The notes beneath the pieces were generated by a model. That model ran no database searches and was not told where the DNA came from. It saw only the letters and a program-made list of their open reading frames with translations. Positions 51,418-62,700 of a stretch of DNA of 64,000 nt are shown here, piece after piece; within the stretch, counting starts at the first letter, position 1; each line of letters begins with the position of its first letter. This stretch comes from Mercurialis annua (lineage: Eukaryota > Streptophyta > Magnoliopsida > Malpighiales > Euphorbiaceae), in assembly GCF_937616625.2 (NCBI RefSeq), contig NC_065576.1, positions 25,776,628-25,840,627 of the forward strand, given 5' to 3'. The translations under genes and the position numbers were made by a program.

Positions 51418-53166
51418 TGAGACGCGACATACTAATCTAGCGTCACTTTTCACGCCCAATTTGCGTAATATAACCTAGCCATGCTTAGGTAATCCGATCA
51501 ACGCGTTAAACAGACTTGAGAACCGGCATAATAATCTAGCGTCACTTTTGACACACGCTTTGTGTAAATAACCTAACCATGCTTAGGTAATCGGAACGAC
51601 GCGTTAAAGAGATTTGAGACGCGACATACTAATCTAGCGTCTCTTTTCACGCACCCTTTGCGTAATATAACCTAATCATGCTTAGGTAATCGGAACGACG
51701 CGTTAAATAGACTTGAGATGCGACATACTAAGCTAGTCACTTTTCACGCACACTTTGCGTAATATAACCTAACCATGCTTAGGTAATCGTAACGATGCGC
51801 TAAAGAGACTTTAGACGTGACATATTAATCTATTGTTACTTGTCACACACACTTTGCGTACTATAACCTAACCATGCTTAAGGTAATCGGAACGGCGCGT
51901 TTGAGAGACTTGTGACGCGACATAAGCATGGTAATCGAAACGACGCGTTAAAGACAGTTGAGACGCGACATACTCATTTAGCATCACTTGTCACGTAAAC
52001 TTTGCATAATATAACAACCATACTTAGGTAATCGGAACGACGCATTAAAGATCCTTGAGACGGGACATTCTAATCTAGGACTTTCACACACACCTTGCGT
52101 AATATAACCTAACCATGCTTAGGTAATCGGAACGACACGTTAAATAGACTTGAGATGCGACATACTAATCTAGCATTACTTCTCTCGCATACTTTGCGTA
52201 ATATAACCTAACCATTCTTGGATAATCGGAACGATGCGCTAAAGAGACTTGAGACGCGACATACTAATCTAGCGTCACTTTTCACGCACAATTTGCGTAA
52301 TATAACCTAGCCATGCTTAGGTTATCCGATCTACGTGTTAAACAGACTTGAGACCCGGCATAATAATCTAGCGTCACTTTTGACACACGCTTTGTGTAAA
52401 TAACCTAACCATGCTTAGGTAATCGGAACGACGCGTTAAAGAGATTTGAGACGCGACATACTAATCTAGCATCACTTTTCACGCTCACATTGCATAATAT
52501 AACCTAACCATGCTAAGGTAATCGGAACGACGAGTTAGATAGACTTAAGTCGCGACATACTAATCTATTGTCATTGTTCACGCAAACTTTGCGTAATATA
52601 ACCTAACCATGCTTAAGCAATTGGAACGACTCTTTTAATGGACTTGAGTCGCAACATACTAATCTATTGTCATTTTTCGCGTTAGAGAGACTTGTGATGC
52701 GACATAAGCATGGTAACCGAAACGACGCGTTAAAAAGACTTGAGACGCGCCATATTTATCTAGCGTCACTTTTTACGCACACTTTGCGTAATATAACCTA
52801 ACCATGGTTAGGAAATCGGAACGACGCGTTAGAGAGACTTGAGACGCGACATATACTCTAGTGTCACTTTTCACGCACACTTTACTTAATATAACCTAAC
52901 AATGCTTAGAAAATTGAAACGACGCGTTTGAGAGACATTAGACGCGACATACTGATTTAACGTCACTTTTCACGCAAACTTTGCGTAATATAACCTAAAC
53001 ATGCATAGGTAATCGGAACAACGCGTTAAAGAGACTTGTGACGCGAGATAAGCATGGTAATCGAAACGACCCTTTAAAGAGACTTGAGACGAATCATACT
53101 AACACACACTTTGCGTAATATAACCTAACCATGCTTAGATAATCGAAACGACGCGTTAAAGAGACT
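51418..53166 (+). repeat. 1,749-bp higher-order repeat, copy 4
   Basis: Collinear (cacgcccaatttgcg at 51451, cgtaacgatgcgct at 51788, actcttttaatgg at 52629). It keeps gagaaccgg like copies 2 and 3 but has ttaaacagac and catgcttagg like copies 1 and 5, so it sits between the two groups. Private changes include catcacttgtcacg near 51985, tctacgtgttaaac near 52330 and cgaccctttaaag near 53070 (shared with no other copy). Confidence 0.92.
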
Positions 53167-54915
53167 TGAGACGCGACATACTAATCTAGCGTCACTTTTC
53201 ACGCCCAATTTGCGTAATATAACCTAGCCATGCTTAGGTAATCCGATCAACGCGTTAAACAGACTTGAGACCCGGCATAATAATCTAGCGTCACTTTTGA
53301 CACACGCTTTGTGTAAATAACCTAACCATGCTTAGGTAATAGGAACGACGCGTTAAAGAGATTTGAGACGCGACATACTAATCTAGCGTCTCTTTTCACG
53401 CACCCTTTGCGTAATATAACCTAACCATGCTTAGGTAATCGGAACGACGCGTTAAATAGACTTGAGATGCGACATACTAAGCTAGTCACTTTTCACGCAC
53501 ACTTTGCGTAATATAACCTAACCATGCTTAGGTAATCGTAACGATGCGCTAAAAAGACTTTAGACGTGACATATTAATCTATTGTTACTTGTCACACACA
53601 CTTTGCGTACTATAACCTAACCATGCTTAAGGTAATCGGAACGGCGCGTTTGAGAGACTTGTGACGCGACATAAGCATGGTAATCGAAACGACGCGTTAA
53701 AGACAGTTGAGACGCGACATACTCATTTAGCATCACTTTTCACGTAAACTTTGCATAATATAACAACCATACTTAGGTAATCGGAACGACGCATTAAAGA
53801 TCCTTGAGACGGGACATTCTAATCTAGGACTTTCACACACACCTTGCGTAATATAACCTAACCATGCTTAGGTAATCGGAACGACACGTTAAATAGACTT
53901 GAGATGCGACATGCTAATCTAGCATTACTTCTCTCGCATACTTTGCGTAATATAACCTAACCATTCTTGGATAATCGAAACGATGCGTTAAAGAGACTTG
54001 AGACGCGACATACTAATCTAGCGTCACTTTTCACGCACAATTTGCGTAATATAACCTAGCCATGCTTAGGTTATCCGATCTACGCGTTAAACAGACTTGA
54101 GACCCGGCATAATAATCTAGCGTCACTTTTGACACACGCTTTGTGTAAATAACCTAACCATGCTTAGGTAATCGGAACGACGCGTTAAAGAGATTTGAGA
54201 CGCGACATACTAATCTAGCATCACTTTTCACGCTCACATTGCATAATATAACCTAACCATGCAAAGGTAATCGGAACGACGAGTTAGATAGACTTAAGTC
54301 GCGACATACTAATCTATTGTCATTGTTCACGCAAACTTTGCGTAATATAACCTAACCATGCTTAAGCAATTGGAACGACTCTTTTAATGGACTTGAGTCG
54401 CAACATACTAATCTATTGTCATTTTTCGCGTTAGAGAGACTTGTGATGCGACATAAGCATGGTAACCGAAACGACGCGTTAAAAAGACTTGAGACGCGCC
54501 ATATTTATCTAGCGTCACTTTTTACGCACACTTTGCGTAATATAACCTAACCATGCTTAGGAAATCGGAACGACGCGTTAGAGAGACTTGAGACGCGACA
54601 TATACTCTAGTGTCACTTTTCACGCACACTTTACTTAATATAACCTAACAATGCTTAGGAAATTGAAACGACGCGTTTGAGAGACATTAGACGCGACATA
54701 CTGATTTAACGTCACTTTTCACGCAAACTTTGCGTAATATAACCTAAACATGCATAGGTAATCGGAACAACGCGTTAAAGAGACTTGTGACGCGAGATAA
54801 GCATGGTAATCGAAACGACGCTTTAAAGAGACTTGAGACGAATCATACTAACACACACTTTGCGTAATATAACCTAACCATGCTTAGATAATCAAAACGA
54901 CGCGCTAAAGAGACT
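53167..54915 (+). repeat. 1,749-bp higher-order repeat, copy 5 (last)
   Basis: Collinear with the others (cacgcccaatttgcg at 53200, cgtaacgatgcgct at 53537, actcttttaatgg at 54378). At 54916 the sequence leaves the unit in register: the expected gagacgcgacatactaatc is replaced by gagattggacatactattc. That is the join used by the older 35-42 kb units and marks the right edge of the homogenised array. Confidence 0.92.
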
Positions 54916-55024
54916 TGAGATTGGACATACTATTCTAGCGTCACTTTTCACGAACACTTTGGGTAATATAACCTAACCCTGCTTAGGTAAACGGAACGAC
55001 GAGTTAGAGAGACGTGTGACGCGA

Positions 55025-57830
55025 CATAATAATATAGCGTCACTTTTGACACACGCTTTGCGTAAATAACCTAACCATGCTTAGGTTATCGGAACAACGT
55101 GTTAAGGAGATTTGAGACGCGACATACTAATCTAGCGTCACTTTTCACGCACCCTTTGCGTAATATAAGCTAACCATGCTTAGGTAATCGGAACGACGCG
55201 TTCAATAGACTTGAGATGCGACATACTAATCTAGTCACTTTTCACGCACACTTTGCATAATATAACCTAACCATGCTTGGGTAATCGTAACGACGCGTTA
55301 AACAGACTTCAGACGCGACATACTAATCTATTGTTACTTTTCACGCACACTTTGCGTAATATAACCTAACCATATGCTAAGGTAATCAGAACGACGAGTT
55401 AGATAGACTTAAGTCGCGACATACTAATCTATTGTCATTTTTCACGCAAACTTTGCATAATATAACCTATCCATGCTTAAGTAATTGGAACGACTCTTTA
55501 AATGGACTTGAGTCGCAACATACTAATCTATTGTCATTTTTCACGCACACTTTGGTAATCGGAACGACGCGTTAGAGAGACTTGTGATGCGACATAAGCA
55601 TGGTAATCAAAACGACGCGTTAAAAAGACTTGAGACGCGCCATATTAATCTGGCGTCACCTTTTACGCACACTTTACGTAATATAACCTAACCATGCTTA
55701 GGAAATCGGAACGACGCGTTAGAGAGACTTGAGACGCGACATACTATACTCTAGTGTCACTTTTCACGCACACTTTACATAATATAACCTAACCATGCTT
55801 AGGAAATTGAAACAACGCGTTAGAGAGACATTAGACGCGACATACTGATTTAACGTCACTTTTCACGCAAACTTTGCGTAATATAACCCAACCATGCATA
55901 GGTAATCGGAACAACGCGTTAAAAAGACTTGTGGCGCGAGATAAGCTTGGTAATCGAAACGACGCTTTAAAGAGACTTGAGACGAATCATACTAACACAC
56001 ACTTTGCGTAATATAACCTAACACATGCTTAGATAATCGAAACGACGCGTTAAAGAGACTTGAGAGGACATACTATCCTAGCGTCACTTTTCACGCACAC
56101 TTTGCGTAATATAACCTAACCCTGCTTAGGTAAACGGAACGACGCGCTAGAGAGACGTGTGACGCGACCTAAGCATGGTAATCGAAATGATGCGTTAAAG
56201 AGACTTGAGACACGACATACTAATCTAGCGTCACTTTTCACGCACACCTTGCGTAAAATATCGTAACAAGGCTTAGGTAATCAAAACGACGCGTTAGATA
56301 GACTTAAAACGCGACATACATATCAATTGTCGTTTTTCACGCACAACCTAACCATGCTTAAGTGATCTGAGCGACGCGTAAATAGACTTGAGATGCGACA
56401 TACTAATCTATTGTCATTTTTTATGCACACTTTGCGTAATATACCCTAACTATGCTTAGGTAATCGGAACAACGCGTTAAAGAGACTTGTGACGCGACAT
56501 AAGCATGGTAATCGAAACAACGCGTTAAAGAGACTTGAGACGCGCCATACTAATCTAGCCTCACTTTTTACGCACACTTTGAGTAATATAACCTAACCAT
56601 GCTTAGGTAATCGGAACGACGCGTTAAAGAGACTTGAGACGCGACATACTAATCTAGCATCACTTTTCACGCACACTTTGTATAATATAACCTAGCCATG
56701 CTTAAGTAATCTGATCGACACGTTAAACAAACTTGAGACGCGGCATAATAATATAGCGCCACTTTTGACACACGCTTTGCGTAAATAACCTAACCATGCT
56801 TAGGTAATTGGAACAACGCGTTAAAGAGATTTGAGACGCGACATACTAATCTAGCGTCACTTTTCACGCACCCTTTGCGTAATATAACCTAACCATGCTT
56901 AGGTAATCGGAACGACGCGTTCAATAGACTTGAGATGCGACATACTAATCTAGTCACTTTTCACGCACACTTTGGGTAATATAAGCTAACCATGCTTATA
57001 TAATCGAAACGACGCGTTAAAGAGACTTGAGATTGGACATACTATTCTAGCGTTACTTTGCACGCACACTTTGCGTAATATAACCTAACCCTGCTTAGGT
57101 ATACGGAACGACGCGTTAGAGAGACGTGTGACGCGACCTAAGCATGGTAATCGAAATAATGCGTTAAAGAGACTTGAGACACGACATACTAATCTAGCGT
57201 CACTTTTCACGCACACCTTGCGTAAAATAACCTAACAAGGCTTAGGTAATAAGAACGACGCGTTATATAGACTTAAGACGCGACATACATATCAATTGTC
57301 TTTTTTCACGCACAACCTAACCATGCTTAAGTAATCTGAACGACGCGTAAATAGACTTGAGATGCGACATACTAATCTATTGTCATTTTTTATGCACACT
57401 TTGCGTGATATAGCCTAACCATGCTTAGGTAATCGGAACAACGCGTTAAAGAGACTTGTGACGCGAAATAAGCATGGTAATCGTAACGACGCGTTAAAGA
57501 GACTTCAGACGCGACATACTAATCTATTGTTACTTTTCACGCACACTTTGCATACTATAATCTAACCATGCATAAGGTAATCGGAACGACGCGTTAGAGA
57601 GACTTGTGAAACGACGTGTTAAAGATACTTAAGACGCGACATACTAATCTAGCTTCACTTTTCACGCACATTTTGCGTAATATAACAACCATGATTATGT
57701 ATCGGATCGACACATTAAAGAGACTGGAGACGCGACATACTAATCTAGCATTACTTTTCTCGCACACTTTGCGCAATATAACCTAACCATTCTTGGGTAA
57801 TCGGAACGACGCGTTAAAGAGACTTGAGAC
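55025..57830 (+). repeat. Mosaic copy of 36.5-39 kb and 44.1-45.5 kb material
   Basis: The left part (55025 to about 57470) parallels 36514-38960, and the right part (56401-57830) parallels 44091-45520 even more closely, with a constant 12,310-bp offset. The overlap region matches both because those two sources are themselves related. The start at 55025 is abrupt: gacgtgtgacgcgacat is followed by aataatatagcg instead of the usual aagcatgg. Confidence 0.83.
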
Positions 57831-57839
57831 GCGACATAC

Positions 57840-59700
57840 TGATCTATTTTTACTTTTCACGCACGCTTTGCGTAATATAACCTAACCATTGTTAGGTAAT
57901 CGGAACGACCCGTTAGAGAGACTTGTGACGCGACATAAGCATGGTAATCAAAATGACGCGTTATACCAATCTAGTGTCAATTTTCACGTACACATTGCAT
58001 AATAAAACCTAACCATGCTTTGGTAATTGGAACGACGAGTTAGATTGACCTAAGACGCGACATACTAATCAATTGTCATTTTTCACGCACACATTGCGTA
58101 ATATTACCTAACCATGCTTAAGTAGTTGGAATGACGCGTTAAATGGACTTGAGACGCGACATACTAATCAATTGTCATTTTTCACGCACCCTTTGGGTAA
58201 TATAACCAAACCATGCTTAGGTAATCGGAACGATGTGTTAGAGAGACTTCTGACGCGACATAAGCATGGTAATTGAAAAGACGCGTTAAAAAGACTTTAG
58301 ACGCGCCATATTAATCTAGCGTCACTTTGTACGCACACTTTGCGTAATATAACGTAACCATGCTTAGGAAATCGGAATGACGCGTTAGAGAGACTTGAGA
58401 CGCCCATACTAATCTAGTTTAACTTTTCACTCACACTTTGCATAATATAACCTAACCATGCTTAGGAAATCGGAACGACGCATAAAAGAGCCTTGATACG
58501 GGACATTCTAATCTAGCATCACCTTTCACGCACACCTTGCGTAATATAACCTAACCATCCTTAGGTAATCGGAACGACACGTTAAAGAGACTTGAGAGGC
58601 GACATACTAATCTAGCATTACTTTTCTCGCACACTTTGCGTAATATAACCTAACCATTCTCGGGTAATCGGAACGACGCGTTAAAGAGACTTGAGATGCG
58701 ACATACTAATCTATTGTTACTTTTCACGCACACTGTGCGTAATATAACCTATTATTAGGTAATCAGAACGACCCGTTAGAGAGACTTATGACGCGACATA
58801 AGCATGGCAATCAAAACGACGCGTTAAAGAGACTTGAGACGCGATATACTAATCTAGCGTCACTTTTCACGTACACATTGCATAATATAACCTAACAATG
58901 CTGAGGTAATTGGATCGATGAGTTAGATTGACCTAAGATGCGACATATTAATCTACTGTCATTTTTCACGCACACTTTGCGTAATATTACCTAACCATGC
59001 TTAAGTAATTGGAACGACGCGTTAAATGCACTTAAGACGCGATTGTCATTTTTCTTGCACACTCTGCGTGATATAACCTAACTATGCTTAGGTAATCGGA
59101 ACGATGCGTTAAAAGGACATTAGACGCGCCATATTAATCTAGCGTCAGTTTGTACGTACACTTTGCGTAATATAACCTAACCATGCTGGGGAAATCGGAA
59201 CGACGCGTTAGAGAGACTTGAGACGCCCATACTAATCTAGTTTCACTTTTCACGCACATTTTGCGTAATATAACCTGACCATGCTTAGGAAATCGGAACG
59301 ACGCGTTAGAGAGACTTGAGACGCGACATACTGATCTAAAGTCACTTTTCAAGGACACTTTGCGTAATATAACCATGCTTAGAGGTGATCGGAACGACGC
59401 GTTAAAGAGACTTGTGACGCGAGATAATCATGGTAATCGGAACGACAATTTAATAAGACTTGTGATGCGACATACTTATATAGCGTCCCTATTCACGCAA
59501 ACTTTGCATAAAATAACCTAACCATGCATAGGTAATCGGAACGACGCGTTAAAGAGACTTGTGACGCGACATACTATTCTAGTGTCACTTTTAACGCACA
59601 CTTTTAATATAACCTAACCATGCTTAGGTAATCGGAAAGACGCGTTACAGAGACTTGTGATGCGACATACTTAAATTGCATCACTTTTCAAACACACCTC
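57840..59700 (+). repeat. Right edge of block 4: ~0.85-kb tandem duplication
   Basis: The group gattgacctaaga(c/t)gcgacat recurs at 58043 and about 58926, and gagacgcccatactaatctag at 58398 and 59221 (offset 823), so two copies of a roughly 0.82-0.88-kb unit sit side by side. The first also matches 31.14-32.04 kb. The last monomers before the switch (59450-59700) are of the cttatatagcg type seen near 33 kb. Confidence 0.74.
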
Positions 59701-59702
59701 GT

Positions 59703-59714
59703 GTAATATTACCT
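59703..59714. other. Orientation switch, plus to minus
   Basis: Plus-orientation aacacacctcgtgtaatatt runs into minus-orientation acctaagcatggttatc. The two sides could share a few bases (the at/tta of gtaatata and of gattacc), consistent with joining at a very short homology. No insertion or target-site duplication is visible. Confidence 0.88.
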
Positions 59715-62700
59715 AAGCATGGTTATCTTATATTACGCAAAGTGTGCGTGAAAAGTGACGCTAGATTAGTATGTCGTGTCTCAAGTCTCTTTATCGTCTG
59801 ATTACCATGGCTAGGTTATATTACTCAAAGTGTGTGTGAAAACTGACGCTAGATTAGTATGTCGCGTCTCATGTCTCTTTAACGCGTCGTTCCGATTACC
59901 TAGGTATGTCATTTCTCAAAGTGTGCGTGAAAAGTGACAACATATTAGTATGTCATTTCTCAAGTCTCTCTAAAGCTTCGTTCTAATTACCTAAGCATGG
60001 TTAGGTTATATTATCAAAAGTGTGCGTGAAAAGTGACGCTAGATTAGTAAGCCGCGTCTCATGTCTCTTTAACGCGTCGTTCCAATTACCTAAGCATAGT
60101 TAGGTTATATTACGCAAAGTGTGCGTCAAAAGTGCCGCTAGATTAGTGTGTCTCGTCACAAGTCTCTTTAACGCGTCGTTCTGATTAGCTCAGCATGGTT
60201 AGGTTATATTACGCGAAGTCTGCGTGAAAAGTTACGCTAGCTTAGTATGTCGCGTCTCAAGTCTCTATAACTCGTCGTAGCGATTACCTAAGCATGGTTA
60301 GATTATTTTACGTAAAGTGTGCGTGAAATGTGACGCTAAACTAGTATTTCCCGTCTCCAGTCTCTTTAATGCGTTGTACCGATTACCTAAGCATGGTTAG
60401 GTTATATAACGCAAAGTGTGCATGAAAAGTGACGCTAGATTAGTACGTCGCATCTAGAGTCTCTTTAACGCGTTGTTCTGATTACCTAAGAATGGTTAGG
60501 TTATATTATGCAAAGTGTGCGTAAAAAGTGACGCTAGATTAGTGTGGCGCGTCTCAAGTCTATTTAACGCATCGTTTCGATTGCCTATGGGTTAGGTTAT
60601 ATTACGCAAATAGTGCGTGAAAAGTGACACTAAGTTAGTAAGTCGCGTCTCAAGTCTCTATAACGCGTCGTTTCGATTACCTATGCATGGTTAGGTTATA
60701 TTACTAAAAGTTTGCGCAAAGAGTCGCTTGATTAGTATGCCGCGTCTCAAGTGTCTTTAACAGGTCGTTTCTATTACCATGCTTATGTTGCGCAACAAGT
60801 CTCTCAAATGCGTCGTTTCGATTACCTATCCATGGTTAGGTTATATTATGCAAAGTGTGCGTGAAAAGCGACGCTAGATTAGTATGTCACGTCACAAGTC
60901 TCTCTAACGCGTCGTTCCGATTACCTTAAGCATGGTTAGGTTATAATAATCAAAGTTTTCGCAAAAATTCGCTAGATTAGTATGTCGCATCTCAAGTATC
61001 TTTAACACGTCGTTCCAATTACCTAGGGATGGTTAAGTTATATTATGCAAAGTGTGCGTGAAAACTGACGCTAGATAAGTATGTCACGCCTCAAGTCTCT
61101 TTAACGCGTTATTCCGATTGCCTAAGCATGGTTTAGTTATATTACGCAAAGTGTGCGTAAAAAGTTACGCTAGATTAGTATGTCGCCTCTCAAGTCTATT
61201 TAACGCATCGTTCAGATTATCTAAGCATGGTTATGTTATATTACGCAAATTTTGCGTAAAAGTGACGGTAGATTAGTAAGGCGCGTCTTAAGTCTCTTTA
61301 ACGCGTCGTTTCGATTACCATCCTTATGTCGTGTCACAAGTCTCTCTAATGCGTCGTTCTGATTACCTAAGCATTGTTCGGTTATATTACGGAAAGTGTG
61401 CGTAAAAAATGATGCTAGATTAGTATGTTGCGTCACAAGTCTCTCTAACGTGCGTTCTAATTACGTAAGCATGGTTAGGATATAATACGCAAATAGTGCA
61501 TGAAAAGTGACACTAGGTTAGTAAGTCACGTCTCAAGTCTCTTTAACGCGTTGTTCCGATTGCCTTAGCATGGTTATGTAATATTAAGCAAAGTTTGCGT
61601 TGAAAGTGCCGCTAGATTAGTATGTCGTGTCACAAGTCCCTTTAACTCGTCGTTCCGATTACCTAAGCATGGTTAGATTAAATTATGCAATGTGTGCGTG
61701 AAAAGTTATGCTAGACTAGTATGTCGCGTCTCAAGTCTATTTAACGTGTCGTTCCGATTACCTATGCATGGTTAGGTTATTTTACACAAAATGTGCGTGA
61801 AAAGTGACGCTAGACTATTATAACGCGTCTTAAGTCTCTTTAACGCGTCGTTTCTATTAACTAAGCATTATTGGATTATATTATGCAAAGTGTGCGTGAA
61901 AAGAAACGCTAGATTAGTATGTCGCGTCTCAAGTCTCTTTAACGCGTCGTTAAGTGTACCTAAGCATGGTTAGGTTATATTACGCAAAGTGTACGTGAAA
62001 AGCGACGCTAGATTAGTATGGCGCGTCTCAAGTCTCTATAACGCGTTGTTTCGATTGTCATATGCTTATGTCGCGTCAAACGTCTCTCTAACGCGTCGTT
62101 ACAATTACCTAAGCATGGTTATATATTACGCAATGTGTGCGATATAAGTGCCGCTAGATTTGTATGTTGCATAAAAAGTCTCTCTAAAGTGTCGTTCCGA
62201 TTACCTAAGCATGGTTAGGTTATATTACGCAAGGTGTGCGTGAAAAGTGACGCTAGATTAGTAAGTCGCGCCACAAGTCTCTCTAACGTGTCGTTCCGAT
62301 TACCTAAGCATGGTTAGGTTATATTACGCAAAGAGTGCCTGAATAGTGACGCTAGATTAGTATGTCGCGTCTAGAGTCTCTTTAACGCGTCGTTCCGATT
62401 ACCTAAGAATGGTTAGGTTATATTACGCAAAGTGTGTGTGAAAAGTGACGCTAGATTAGAATGTCGCCTAACAAGTCTCTCTAACGCGTCATTCTGAATA
62501 CCTAAGTATGGTTAGGTTATGTTACGCAAAGTATGCGTAAAAAGTGACGCTAGAGTAGTATGTAGCATCTCAAGTCTCTTTAACGCGTCATTTCGATTAC
62601 CATGCTTATGTCGCGTCACAAGTCTTTCTAACGCGTCGTTCCAATATCCTAAGCATAGTTAGGTCATATAACGAAAAGTCTGCTTGAAATGTGACGCTAG

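Larger units (their letters stand above)
15364..59709 (+). repeat. Satellite block 4, plus orientation (~44 kb)
   Basis: This is the largest uniform-orientation block, with roughly 450 monomers. It contains the best-ordered higher-order repeats of the window (46171-54915) and several older ones. Short 48-bp units occur at irregular spacing throughout, for example near 15866, 16291, 17262, 18428, 20536, 22507 and 28425. Between about 20.3 and 30 kb I could see no consistent higher-order period, only single monomers and small groups sharing variants. Confidence 0.95.
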
